64,000 bases of DNA, taken from assembly GCA_946480785.1 (NCBI GenBank), contig CAMLLD010000006.1, forward strand, positions 1 to 64,000, read 5' to 3'. This document shows positions 28,673 to 37,431 of this stretch, one piece after another (the stretch's first letter is position 1; each line of letters opens with the position of its first letter). Under the pieces are notes generated by a model that saw only the letters and a program-made list of their open reading frames with translations, searched no databases and was not told the origin of the DNA. The translations under genes were made by a program, and so were the position numbers. Origin of the DNA: an uncultured Blastocatellia bacterium (GTDB lineage: Bacteria; Acidobacteriota; Blastocatellia; Pyrinomonadales; Pyrinomonadaceae).

Positions 28673-30370
28673 GTGTCAAGGATGAGCGAAGAAAAATCGA
28701 GCACCGAAGGGTTCATCGACGCGGCGGGAACGCTCCAGGCGTTCGCTGAATGTGCCGAGGCGGTAGCGGCAACGACGAAGAAACTGGAGAAGGCCGCGTT
28801 GCTCGGAGACTATCTCAAGACACTCTCTGATGCGGACCTTGTTCGCGCCGCGCGATACTTTGCGGGTCAGCAGTTTGCGCTGAACGACGCGCGCACGACT
28901 AACGTCGGCGGCAGCATCATCAGTGCGGCGTTGAGTGAAGCCACTGGTTTCAGACCGGAAGATCTTTCTCCGCGCTACGTGCGGCTGGGTGATGCGGGTG
29001 ACGTAGCTGAAGAGATCGTCAAGGAGGCGCGACAGAGTTTTCAAGCCACGGTGACGCTCACGGAAACCGAGTCGTTAATCAGCAGGCTCAGTGAAACTCG
29101 CGGCATAAGAAACAAGACCGCGCTTTTGACGACGATTCTCCAGCACGCTACGCCGCTCGAGGCGAAGTATTTAGTGAAATTGCTGGCGGGAGATTTGCGG
29201 ATTGGCCTGCGTGAGGGGTTGGTTGAGGACGCTATTGCGCGAGTGTTTGGGCAGCCGCTGGCCGACGTTTCTTATGCAAACATGCTTTTAGGCGATATTG
29301 GTGAAACTGCGGTGCGCGCCAGGCGTGCAGATCTGCGCGACGTGAACATGCGTCTGTTTCATCCGATCAAGTTCATGTTGGCAACCCCGGCGGCGGACCT
29401 GACGGACATCGCGCGAACGATGCCGGAAGAGTTTTTAGTTGAAGACAAGTTTGACGGGATTCGGGCGCAGGCGCATGTGGCGGATGGACGAGTGGCAATT
29501 TATTCGCGAACGATGGATGAGATCACGCATCGTTTTCCGGAGTTGGTCGAACCGCTGCGTTCGTTGCCGGCGGACCTGATCATTGATGGCGAGGTTTTGC
29601 CGGCGACGGACGATGCCATATTGCCGTTCAGTGAGTTGCAAAAGCGGTTGGGCCGGAAAACGGTGGGCACGCAGTTGTTGCAAGCAGTGCCCGTGGTGCT
29701 GATTGCGTACGACCTTTTATATGCACGCGGAAAGGTGTTGATTGACGAGCCGTTGGCGGAGCGACGCCGCATTTTGGCGGAGATGGTGCCGCAGGCTGGT
29801 CCGGTGCGTTTGTCGGAGGGGAAGACATTTTCGGAAGCGAGTCTGCTTGACGACGAATTCGACCGGGCGCGGGCGCGTGGCAATGAAGGGTTGATGATCA
29901 AGAGTCCGAACTCGTCTTATAAGCCAGGGCGGCGCGGACGGGAGTGGCTGAAGTTAAAGAGGGCGATCGCGACACTCGATGTTGTGGTGACCGCGGTGGA
30001 AGTGGGCCATGGCAAGCGGCGGCACCTGTTGTCTGATTACACGTTTGCGGTGCGCCGCTCGACCGAGGACGACGAGTTATTAAATATTGGCAAGGCGTAC
30101 TCCGGGCTGACGGATCAGGAGCTAATGGATTTGACTGAGTGGTTCAAAGCCCATACTCTTCAGGAGTTTGCCCACGGCCGGGTTCGCATCGTTGAACCGA
30201 CCATTGTCATCGAAGTAACATTTGACAGAGTCCAGCGTTCGAACCGGCACAAGAGCGGGTACGCGCTTCGTTTTCCGCGAATTTTGCGGTTAAGGCCCGA
30301 CAAAACGACGGCGGAAATTGATAATCTGGAGACGGTGAAACGGCTCGTCGAAGGCATAGAAGCGCCTTAG
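28673..30370 (+). CDS. ATP-dependent DNA ligase (archaeal LigB-like)
   Basis: The protein has 565 residues from GTG 28673; ATG 28682 is an equally plausible start. Order: DNA_ligase_A_N domain (about 20-200); adenylation domain with the AMP-accepting Lys259 in EDKFDGIRAQ, then GEVLPATD, EGLMIKSPNSSYKPG and WLKLKR; C-terminal OB domain. Length and domain set match archaeal-type ligases found as extra repair ligases in bacteria, which use NAD+-dependent LigA for replication. It stands alone, without Ku or LigD partners in view. Confidence 0.9.
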   Translation: MSRMSEEKSSTEGFIDAAGTLQAFAECAEAVAATTKKLEKAALLGDYLKTLSDADLVRAARYFAGQQFALNDARTTNVGGSIISAALSEATGFRPEDLSPRYVRLGDAGDVAEEIVKEARQSFQATVTLTETESLISRLSETRGIRNKTALLTTILQHATPLEAKYLVKLLAGDLRIGLREGLVEDAIARVFGQPLADVSYANMLLGDIGETAVRARRADLRDVNMRLFHPIKFMLATPAADLTDIARTMPEEFLVEDKFDGIRAQAHVADGRVAIYSRTMDEITHRFPELVEPLRSLPADLIIDGEVLPATDDAILPFSELQKRLGRKTVGTQLLQAVPVVLIAYDLLYARGKVLIDEPLAERRRILAEMVPQAGPVRLSEGKTFSEASLLDDEFDRARARGNEGLMIKSPNSSYKPGRRGREWLKLKRAIATLDVVVTAVEVGHGKRRHLLSDYTFAVRRSTEDDELLNIGKAYSGLTDQELMDLTEWFKAHTLQEFAHGRVRIVEPTIVIEVTFDRVQRSNRHKSGYALRFPRILRLRPDKTTAEIDNLETVKRLVEGIEAP

Positions 30371-30618
30371 GACGGGCGGATCCTTGAGAAAAAGAAAGAG
30401 CGAACCGGGGGTGGCGGCTGAATCTCACCCATCATTAGCCGTGTAAATAGTTAAAGTTCCTATTGCCACGGCGGCCAGATGGGGGTACGATGCAACGCGT
30501 CACCGCCTCCCAGTCAGCTTTTTCGAACGTTATCGGTGAGCCCGGACACACAGAACACAGGCCGCGAGACTACGCCACGGCGTAAGCATCGAGTGCCTTG
30601 TTCGTATATGTGCGCTTC

Positions 30619-30858
30619 TTAATACAAGTACAGCAGGGCTGCGAGCGTATCGAATAACAAGTAATCTGATTCGACTGTTTCTCCAGACTGTACGGAGTTA
30701 GGATCCAAAGATGGTTGAGTACCATCAGTGGGTGTCGTTACCGTTGCCCGAGGTGCCGGCTCTGGTGCCGGCGGTATGGGCATTTCTCCAGCCGCGACGC
30801 TGGATGTTATGGCGAAAACAAGTAGCAGAGCAAATACTAGGTTTTTGACGGATTTCAT
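30619..30858 (-). CDS. Small exported protein with hydrophobic C-terminus; possible signal-peptide precursor
   Basis: The protein has 79 residues. ATG 30858 is chosen because GAGGAGAAG lies just upstream and a clean signal peptide follows (MKSVKNLVFALLLVFAITSS, cut near VAAG). The middle is Pro/Thr-rich and probably disordered (PIPPAPEPAP). The last 15 residues are acidic-hydrophobic, DYLLFDTLAALLYLY. I know no family. It is divergent from a TPR/HTH regulator 138 bases away. A secreted precursor with a short hydrophobic C-terminus beside a TPR regulator resembles RNPP/Rgg pheromone loci of Firmicutes, by analogy only. Confidence 0.65.
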   Translation of the reverse strand: MKSVKNLVFALLLVFAITSSVAAGEMPIPPAPEPAPRATVTTPTDGTQPSLDPNSVQSGETVESDYLLFDTLAALLYLY

Positions 30859-30906
30859 TGATCTTCTCCTCAAGAATGTTGTAGTCAAGCCGGTGAAGTG
30901 GTGTGC

Positions 30907-30925
30907 AACCAAGAGATAATTGGTT
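30907..30925. promoter_or_regulatory. Palindrome in the divergent promoter region, candidate operator
   Basis: AACCAA (30907-30912) and TTGGTT (30920-30925) form a perfect inverted repeat with a 7-base spacer, midway between the exported small protein and the TPR regulator. It could be an operator for the regulator. No promoter of good quality could be placed with confidence. Confidence 0.3.
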
Positions 30926-30996
30926 AGTCATGATAATATCCGTCAATTGAGAGGCTTGCAAGGTTCCTTACCAAGGAGTGCAACTGGAGACCTTAT

Positions 30997-32490
30997 ATGG
31001 ATTTGCAGACATCCCTTTATGATCGGGAAGCCCACAGTCCGATTTTGGATAATCTCCTTCCCTTGTGCGAGTTAGCAGGGGAGCTCGAAGAGGCTGGCGA
31101 GTTTGAACTGGCTGAGGAGACGTTGCGTCCGTTTTGGAAAGGAGTTCCCCACCGTCCAAACACCGAAGGTTTAACTGATGAGGCGAAGGCCGAGCTCTTG
31201 CTTCGAACGGGAACGTTGACGGGCTGGTTGGGTAGCACGAAACAGATTCCCGGCTCGCAAGAAGTAGCTAAAGATCTTATTAGCGAAAGCGTCGGTGTTT
31301 TCCAAACCTTTGGTTGGACCGAAAAGCTCGCTGAAGCTCGCGTTAACTTAGCAGTTTGCTATTGGCGCGAAGGCGGTTTCGACGAAGCACGAGTTAACTT
31401 AAGTCTTGTGCTTGACAGCCTCAATGAGAGTCACAGTGAGCAGAAGCTAAGAGCACTATTGACGAGCGCCATCGTTGAAGCTGCTGCAACGAGAGATCGC
31501 AATGCACTACTGATTTACCGAGAGGCGGCGCCATTATTTGATTCCAGTTCCAATCACTCATTGAAGGGGAGATTCCATACTTCCTATGCCACCGTATTGC
31601 GAAGCTTAGGTACTGCTGAGAATCGCGAAGATTATATCGATCACGCTTTACTTGAGTATACGGCTGCGAGCTATCACTTTGAACAGGCTGGGCACAAGCG
31701 CTTCCAAGGTCGCGTTGAAAATAACGTGGGATTTCTCTTTGCGACGCTTGGCAAGTTCAATGAATCGCAGGAGCACTTACGAAGGGCCCGCTCGTTACTT
31801 CTGAGTGTTGGTGACCAAGGCGGTGCTGCTGGGGTTGAGGATAGTCGTGCCCAAGCATTTCTACTTGAAGGTAAAAATGAATTGGCCGAGGGCGCGGCTC
31901 AATCAGCAGTGCGTTTGCTAAGCCAAGGTGGTGAGCAAGCGCGACTGGCAGAAGCCTTAACGACATATGGAAAGGCACTTGCACGCCTAAATCGACTTTC
32001 GGTTGCAAGATCAACGTTGGACGAGGCAATTGTAATCGCACAAGATGCTGGCAATCCTGACGGTGGGGGAGTTGCTGCCGTAACAGTAATTGAAGAGCTG
32101 AATTTCTATCTTTCGGTAAATGATCTTCAAGCGTATTATTGCACGGCGGAGATGCTACTGGCCCAATCGCAAGATCGCGGTCTGCAGGCCCGCCTTGGAG
32201 AATGTGCACGGCGGGTGCTTGCGGCGGAGTTGGCGGGTAGCAAAGGAGAGGTGGAGGCGGGGGGGGCGATACGACCCGGGTTTTCCCTCGATGCCGAGGT
32301 GCTTCGCTACGAGGGTAGTTTGATCCGTAAAGCGCTCGAAGATTCAGGCGGCAGCGTCACCCGAGCCGCACGGTTGCTCGGCGTAACGCACCAAGGCCTC
32401 GCCTTCATCCTGAACGGCCGTCACAGCGATCTCTTATCGATTCGCACGCCTGTCAAGAAACGGAGACGAAGCATCATTCGCCATCACTAA
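30997..32490 (+). CDS. TPR-repeat regulator with C-terminal Fis-type helix-turn-helix
   Basis: The protein has 497 residues. ATG 30997 has GGAG 8 bases upstream. Residues about 10-400 are a helical solenoid of tetratricopeptide-like repeats, for example KRFQGRVENNVGFLFATLGK and ARLAEALTTYGKALARLN. The C-terminus (about 430-480) has the Fis/HTH_8 motif IRKALEDSGGSVTRAARLLG, then THQGLAFILNGRH and a basic tail KKRRRS. No sigma54-activator ATPase or kinase domain is present. Base composition is more AT-rich than its neighbours, suggesting transfer or different selection. The solenoid could bind a peptide; a divergent small exported protein is next door. Confidence 0.8.
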   Translation: MDLQTSLYDREAHSPILDNLLPLCELAGELEEAGEFELAEETLRPFWKGVPHRPNTEGLTDEAKAELLLRTGTLTGWLGSTKQIPGSQEVAKDLISESVGVFQTFGWTEKLAEARVNLAVCYWREGGFDEARVNLSLVLDSLNESHSEQKLRALLTSAIVEAAATRDRNALLIYREAAPLFDSSSNHSLKGRFHTSYATVLRSLGTAENREDYIDHALLEYTAASYHFEQAGHKRFQGRVENNVGFLFATLGKFNESQEHLRRARSLLLSVGDQGGAAGVEDSRAQAFLLEGKNELAEGAAQSAVRLLSQGGEQARLAEALTTYGKALARLNRLSVARSTLDEAIVIAQDAGNPDGGGVAAVTVIEELNFYLSVNDLQAYYCTAEMLLAQSQDRGLQARLGECARRVLAAELAGSKGEVEAGGAIRPGFSLDAEVLRYEGSLIRKALEDSGGSVTRAARLLGVTHQGLAFILNGRHSDLLSIRTPVKKRRRSIIRHH

Positions 32491-32540
32491 CGTCGTGCAG
32501 AACCGTGACACCCTTAGCGTTATTCGCAGCGGAGAGAGTA

Positions 32541-32598
32541 AAGGAAGTACAGGTTAGACTAAGAAGTACAAAGTTGGAGTAAGAAGAAGTACAAAATT
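32541..32598. repeat. Three spaced direct repeats (AAGAAGTACAAA-type)
   Basis: Copies start at about 32541 (AAGGAAGTACAGGTT), 32561 (AAGAAGTACAAAGTT) and 32584 (AAGAAGTACAAAATT). Spacing of 20 and 23 bases is near two helical turns, as for cooperative regulator sites. They lie 50-110 bases past the TPR regulator stop. Confidence 0.4.
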
Positions 32599-32610
32599 TC
32601 AGGAGCGCGA

Positions 32611-32664
32611 ATGTTTTTCTCCCAGAAGCATTGCATTTGTAGGCCGACCAGCGATGTAAGATAG
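32611..32664 (+). CDS. Possible 17-residue micro-ORF
   Basis: ATG 32611 has AGGAG five bases upstream and encodes MFFSQKHCICRPTSDVR before a TAG. It follows the three direct repeats and precedes a hairpin. There is no coding-statistics support at this length. It is listed because the ribosome-binding site is better than chance alone would often give and because of its place beside a TPR regulator. An untranslated transcript is just as possible. Confidence 0.2.
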   Translation: MFFSQKHCICRPTSDVR

Positions 32665-32719
32665 GCAGAAAGATAATTCGAGAAACGTTGTAACGAATAA
32701 CCAAGGCCCCCTTCCCTTT

Positions 32720-32748
32720 GGCGCTGCCGTAACAGGCAGCGCCTTTGC
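32720..32748 (+). terminator. Probable terminator hairpin
   Basis: GGCGCTGCC (32720-32728) pairs perfectly with GGCAGCGCC (32735-32743) around a 6-base loop, followed by a T-rich TTTGCGTTGTTTG tail. It would end transcripts reading from the TPR regulator or from the repeat region. Apart from the direct repeats, possible micro-ORF, this hairpin and a promoter, the stretch 32491-32828 shows nothing else. Confidence 0.6.
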
Positions 32749-32753
32749 GTTGT

Positions 32754-32782
32754 TTGTGCTCTAATAAACCGGCCTTTATTAT
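32754..32782 (+). promoter_or_regulatory. Candidate promoter for the SurA-like/DsbA fusion gene
   Basis: TTGTGC (32754-32759), a 17-base spacer and TATTAT (32777-32782) predict a start near 32789, about 40 bases before the chosen ATG. The -35 is weak and the -10 good. Confidence 0.4.
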
Positions 32783-32828
32783 TCACAAGTATTCTTTACT
32801 TAAAACCGTCTTCGCTGTGTTCAAAACC

Positions 32829-34523
32829 ATGAGCTCGAGTGTGAAACGTTCTGTCAACCCGTTGCCCCGGACTTCATTCATGTTGCCCCTGATTGCCCCC
32901 GTGCTGTCGCTGATTATCTTGCTCGCACTTGCGCCAACGTCGTTCGCGCAAACTGCGAAACGACGCACCACGCCCGCGCGCAAAGCAGCCGTCACAGCAC
33001 CACAACGCCAACCAGCGAATCAGTCAAATGCGTCGGCGCCGACACCGACCAATTCAGCGGCGACTAACTCAGCGCCGAAGAATCAACCAGCAACACCTAC
33101 GAACTCTGCGTCCACAACCGCCCCATCAGCGCCGCCTGCGACACCGGTTCAAGTCGTCATCGTCAACGGTCAAACCTTCACCACTTCCGACTTCGACCCG
33201 GCCGTTCGCCAGGAACTCGAAACAGCCGAACAAAAGATCGCCGAAGCGCGACGCAGCGTGCTCGATCTGCAAATCAACACCATGCTGCTCGAGGTGGAAG
33301 CCAAAAAACGCGGCATCGACACCCATCGGCTTTACCAAACGGAAGTCACCAATCGCATCCCCACCCCGACACCTGCGCAGATCAAAAAGTTCATCGACGA
33401 CAACCGTTCGCAGTTGCAGTTAGACGGAGTGGACCAGGCGAGTATCAATCAACAAGTGACCGCGTACCTGCACGACGAGGCCGAAAATAAGTTGGCTGAC
33501 GATCTCGTGAAGAAGCTGCGCCAAACCAACCCAGTGGTGATGGGCGTCGATGTCAATTCGCCAAACCTCAGCGACGACGCGGTGCTCGCGACCATCGCCG
33601 GCCAGCCCGTGAAAGCAGCGCCTGTCAAAGAGCGACTGAAACCGATCATTTACAAGATTCGCTCAGACGCTTACCTGCTCACAAAGCAACAAGCCGATCA
33701 GCTCGTCGACAACATGTTGCTGCTCGACGAAGCGAAAAAACGTAACGTTGGACCAGAAGAGATCATTCGCACGGAGGTTAGCGACAAGGTCCATCCGCCA
33801 ACCGAAGCCGAAGTCGCGAAGTTCTACGAAGAGAACAAGGCGCGCATCAACGGCGATCTAAACACCGTGCGCAATCAGGTCGCACTCTATCTCCAGGACG
33901 AGAGCAGGCGCCGCGCCGAAAGCGAGCTCTCAGACAAGCTGCGCAAAAACGCGAACGTTCGCTGGCTCATTACTGAGCCTCCGCAGCCGGTGCAAAATAT
34001 CAGCGTCGATGACGATCCTGCGCGCGGCGGTGTAAATGCTCCGGTAACGATTGTCGAGTTCACTGACTTCCAGTGTCCTGCTTGCGCCGCAATGCATCCG
34101 GTGCTCGAAGAAGTGCTGAAGTCTTACGGCGACAAGGTCCGCTTCGTAGTGCGTGACTTCCCGTTGAACCAACACGAGAACGCGCGCAAAGCCGCTGAAG
34201 CTGCGGACGCCGCGAACGAACAGGGCAAGTTCTTCGAGTACATTGCGATCCTTTTCAAAAACCAGAAAGCGCTCGACGTCGCGTCGTTGAAAAAGTACGC
34301 GAGCGACCTGGGCCTGAACCGCACGAAGTTTGACGCGGCGTTGGACCGTGGCGTCTACGCGGCAGAGGTACAGCACGACGTCCAAGACGGCGAGATGTAC
34401 GGCGTCGGCAGCACGCCGACCATCTTCATCAACGGCGTACAGCTCCGCACGTTGAGCGCCGATGGCTTGCGTGAAGCGATCGACCGAGCAGCAAAATCCG
34501 CAACAGCCACCGCGCCGAAATAG
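32829..34523 (+). CDS. Exported SurA-like chaperone fused to a DsbA-family thioredoxin domain
   Basis: The protein has 564 residues from ATG 32829; the longer open frame upstream lacks a signal peptide. Signal/anchor 19-41 (LPLIAPVLSLIILLALAPTS). A Thr/Pro/Asn/Ala linker spans about 45-105. Two successive helical modules resembling SurA_N follow (about 105-230 and 235-370, each with a VNGQTFTTSDF or TIAGQPVKAAP start and an LLxEAKKR stretch). Then a DsbA/thioredoxin_4 domain has its active site CPAC at 416-419 and a cis-Pro loop GSTPTIFINGV. It probably oxidises or isomerises disulfides in exported proteins while holding them unfolded. I do not recall this domain order as a named family. Confidence 0.78.
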   Translation: MSSSVKRSVNPLPRTSFMLPLIAPVLSLIILLALAPTSFAQTAKRRTTPARKAAVTAPQRQPANQSNASAPTPTNSAATNSAPKNQPATPTNSASTTAPSAPPATPVQVVIVNGQTFTTSDFDPAVRQELETAEQKIAEARRSVLDLQINTMLLEVEAKKRGIDTHRLYQTEVTNRIPTPTPAQIKKFIDDNRSQLQLDGVDQASINQQVTAYLHDEAENKLADDLVKKLRQTNPVVMGVDVNSPNLSDDAVLATIAGQPVKAAPVKERLKPIIYKIRSDAYLLTKQQADQLVDNMLLLDEAKKRNVGPEEIIRTEVSDKVHPPTEAEVAKFYEENKARINGDLNTVRNQVALYLQDESRRRAESELSDKLRKNANVRWLITEPPQPVQNISVDDDPARGGVNAPVTIVEFTDFQCPACAAMHPVLEEVLKSYGDKVRFVVRDFPLNQHENARKAAEAADAANEQGKFFEYIAILFKNQKALDVASLKKYASDLGLNRTKFDAALDRGVYAAEVQHDVQDGEMYGVGSTPTIFINGVQLRTLSADGLREAIDRAAKSATATAPK

Positions 34524-34775
34524 CAACAGAGCTCGCGCAAAGGCTGTCGGCCCTGCGGGCCTAACTTACCTTCTTAATAAATCCAGTGGCAGCGCGCTTT
34601 AAGCTTTGCCCCTGACTACGTTCTGGCCGCGCCTTCGGCGTACCCTCGGCGTGTGAACCTTACGTTAAAATTCTGTTGCTAACCCGACAAACACTCCCTC
34701 TACAACCGTACGTGAAGATTACACGTGGCGCGCCCGCTGGCCGCGTGCCCGCGCCCGACTGTAGGTGTTCTGGAC

Positions 34776-36458
34776 ATGGTAGTCACATTCAAGCCGGAGC
34801 GACTCAAGCGTTACAAAGACGTCGCGATGTTGCTGATCAAGTATGGTCGCTCAGATCTGATCAGCGCGGCCGGACTCGAAAACAGCGTTCTTCCGGACGA
34901 AATAGCTGAAGAAAAGGGCGCCGCTGCGCCGGCGGAGGAGCTCGCCAAAGATCTAGAAAAACTCGGTCCAACTTTCATCAAGTTGGGCCAACTGCTATCG
35001 ACCCGGGCGGATCTCTTACCTGGTCCATATCTCGACGCACTGAGCCGACTGCAAGATCAGATCGAGCCTTTCCCTTACGAACAAGTCGAACGTATCGTCG
35101 CGGGCGAACTCGGCGTCAGACTCTCGAAAGCGTTTGCCGAATTTGATCCAGCTCCACTCGCAGCAGCGTCGTTGTCGCAAGTACATCGCGCCTGGATGCG
35201 CGACGGCCGCGCAGTGGTGGTCAAGGTCCAACGACCCGACATTCGCGAACTCATCGTCGGCGATCTCGACGCGCTCGGCGAGATCGCGCGTTTTCTCGAC
35301 GAGCACACCGAACTCGGAAAACGCTACGAGTTCGAAAACATGCTCATCGACCTGCGCAAGAGCCTTTTGCGCGAGCTCGATTTCACGATTGAAGCAAACA
35401 ACCTCCGCGCCATCGGCCAAAGCCTTGCCGAGTTTGAACAGCTCGTAGTTCCCGGTCCGATCGACGACTACACGACCACGCGCGTGCTGACGATGGAATA
35501 CATCTCCGGCAAGAAAATCACAGCGCTGAATCCGCTGCGTCTGCTGGAGATCGACGGCGCTTCGCTGGCCGACGAACTGTTCAGCGCCTATCTAAAACAG
35601 TTTCTCGTCGATGGCCTATTCCACGCTGATCCGCATCCGGGAAACGTTTTTATTACCGACGACGATCGCGTTGCTTTGCTCGATCTTGGCATGGTCGGCC
35701 GCGTCAATCGCAATTTTCAGGACAACCTCTTGCGCCTGCTGCTCGCGATCAGCGAGGGACGCGGCGACACGGCCGCGGAAGCAGCGATGAAAATGGGTGA
35801 GCCGAAGGACGGATTCGATCGCAAGACGTTCGACCGCCGCATCGCCGAGCTCGTGGTCGACAACAGCGACGCGATCCTGAGCCGCCAAAACGCGGGCCGG
35901 ATTACGTTCGAGATCACGAAGGTCGCCGCCGATTGCTGGTTCCGTTTACCTTCCGAGTTCACGATGATCGCAAAGGCGCTGCTGAATCTCGATCGCGTGG
36001 TTTACACGCTCGATCCGACGTTCGATCCGAACGCCGTCATTCGCGAACGCGCCAACGAGATTCTCGAACAAAACATCGTGAAGAGCCTCGCGCCGAATAA
36101 TTTGTTGAGCGGCGTGGTCGATCTGAAGGAGTTTGCCGAGAAGTTTCCTCCGCGCGTCAATCGCATTCTGGACCAGATCGGCAACAACGAACTGCGTTTC
36201 AAGGTGGATGCGATCGACGAGATCGTTCTTTTGGAAGGATTGCAAAAGGTCGCGAACCGAATCACGCTCGGACTCGTCGTTGCTGCTTTGATCGTGGGCG
36301 CTGCGATGTTGATGCGCGTGGATACGTCGTTCCGTATCTTTGGCTATCCCGGACTGCCGATGATCTTCTTCCTGCTGGCGGCTGTCGCGGGCATGGTGCT
36401 CGCCGGCAGCATCGTCTTTAACGACGTGAAGCGCAAGAAACGAAAGATAATCAAATAA
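34776..36458 (+). CDS. ABC1/UbiB-family atypical protein kinase-like protein
   Basis: The protein has 560 residues. ATG 34776 is preferred over the upstream frame because the conserved part begins with MVVTFKPERLKRYKDVAMLL. It has the family KxGQ motif in FIKLGQLLSTRADLLP, the Ala-rich loop AAASLSQVH replacing the Gly-loop, the VVKVQRP lysine, FHADPHPGNVF and LDLGMVGR, and two C-terminal membrane helices (about 505-550). UbiB-type proteins act as ATPases supporting isoprenoid-quinone synthesis or lipid handling. No quinone-pathway genes flank it, so the exact role is open. The preceding 250 bases hold no gene. Confidence 0.88.
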   Translation: MVVTFKPERLKRYKDVAMLLIKYGRSDLISAAGLENSVLPDEIAEEKGAAAPAEELAKDLEKLGPTFIKLGQLLSTRADLLPGPYLDALSRLQDQIEPFPYEQVERIVAGELGVRLSKAFAEFDPAPLAAASLSQVHRAWMRDGRAVVVKVQRPDIRELIVGDLDALGEIARFLDEHTELGKRYEFENMLIDLRKSLLRELDFTIEANNLRAIGQSLAEFEQLVVPGPIDDYTTTRVLTMEYISGKKITALNPLRLLEIDGASLADELFSAYLKQFLVDGLFHADPHPGNVFITDDDRVALLDLGMVGRVNRNFQDNLLRLLLAISEGRGDTAAEAAMKMGEPKDGFDRKTFDRRIAELVVDNSDAILSRQNAGRITFEITKVAADCWFRLPSEFTMIAKALLNLDRVVYTLDPTFDPNAVIRERANEILEQNIVKSLAPNNLLSGVVDLKEFAEKFPPRVNRILDQIGNNELRFKVDAIDEIVLLEGLQKVANRITLGLVVAALIVGAAMLMRVDTSFRIFGYPGLPMIFFLLAAVAGMVLAGSIVFNDVKRKKRKIIK

Positions 36459-36768
36459 CCCGCTCAGCCGCCGACGCTATCAACTCTTTCACCGCGTTTT
36501 CTTCTGCCGTGTTCTTCAACGTAAACGAGATGCCGAACCCGACGCCCGGATGGTAGGACGCGACCGTGCCGTTCAGCTTGAGCCACTCACCTGAAGGCAA
36601 CAAAATCTGCAATTCCACCGGCTCTTGAAGCTCGACGTGGCCAAACGTGTTCACGAAGCACCCGCCGAGACTAACATCGTCCACGCGTGCTTCATGCCGC
36701 CGCGACATGCTCGCCCATTTCGCTTCGAGTAAAACCTTTTTCCGGCTGTTGCTTCGTCGTTCAGGCAT
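36451..36768 (-). CDS. PilZ domain protein
   Basis: The protein has 105 residues. MPERRSNSRKKV and DDVSLGGCFVNT correspond to the RxxxR and DxSxxG c-di-GMP-binding motifs of PilZ, and the remaining strands fit the small beta-barrel. It is a single-domain protein, so presumably a c-di-GMP-responsive adaptor. It overlaps the convergent UbiB gene by eight bases and lies 44 bases after msrQ on the same strand, so it may be co-transcribed with msrPQ. Confidence 0.85.
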   Translation of the reverse strand: MPERRSNSRKKVLLEAKWASMSRRHEARVDDVSLGGCFVNTFGHVELQEPVELQILLPSGEWLKLNGTVASYHPGVGFGISFTLKNTAEENAVKELIASAAERVI

Positions 36769-36812
36769 TACGATTAGCCCTGGCTCGCCTCAGCGTCATT
36801 CTAAGGCGAAGA

Positions 36813-37427
36813 CTAATCTCTCGGAAAGAGACTTGTGTTTGGAGGCGTCGGTTGGGCCGGCGCGTACTTCAGCAACACGCGATAGCCGAGGAGGAACAGC
36901 AGAATAAACGCAAAGGTAAACGGCAGGCTCGTGTCAGACTTCACGAGCATCCAGAAATGAACCACGCCGGCAATTGCCGCGAAGTAGACGAGTTGATGGA
37001 GTCTGGCCCAACGCTTTCCACCCAAGCGCTTGACCATCTGATTAGTCGAAGTGATCGCGAGCGGGGCCATCAGCACGAACGCAGTCATGCCGGCGAGAAT
37101 GAACGGGCGGCGTCCGATGTCTTCGATGGCGCTCAGCAAGTGCCATTGCCGGTCAAACCAAACGTAGGTCAAAAGGTGAAGCGATCCGTAGAAGAACGCA
37201 AACAGACCCAGCATGCGGCGAAACTTCACGAGCGCGTTAACGCCGAAGATCTTTCGCAGCGGCGTGATCGCCAACGCGAGACACAAAAACACGAGCGTCA
37301 ACATGCCGGTCGTTCGCGTCGCGAACTCCAGCGGATTTGGTCCAACGCGTTTGTGATACAGATCCCAGAGCAGCAGCACGAGCGGGATGAGCGCGTTGAT
37401 GAAGACGACGAGTTTGGGAAACGTCAT
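36813..37427 (-). CDS. msrQ: Heme-binding membrane subunit MsrQ of the periplasmic methionine sulfoxide reductase
   Basis: The protein has 204 residues with about six membrane helices. It belongs to the ferric-reductase-like family (YedZ). Histidines in FYGSLHLLTYV, RLHQLVYFAAIAGVVHFW match the b-heme ligands. MsrQ passes electrons from quinol or a flavin reductase to MsrP. It follows msrP by four bases in the same operon. Confidence 0.92.
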   Translation of the reverse strand: MTFPKLVVFINALIPLVLLLWDLYHKRVGPNPLEFATRTTGMLTLVFLCLALAITPLRKIFGVNALVKFRRMLGLFAFFYGSLHLLTYVWFDRQWHLLSAIEDIGRRPFILAGMTAFVLMAPLAITSTNQMVKRLGGKRWARLHQLVYFAAIAGVVHFWMLVKSDTSLPFTFAFILLFLLGYRVLLKYAPAQPTPPNTSLFPRD

Positions 37428-37431
37428 GAGT

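Noticed and set aside
32559..32786. 75-residue minus-strand ORF after the TPR regulator
   Set aside because: It runs through the hairpin and promoter, has odd composition and no ribosome site.
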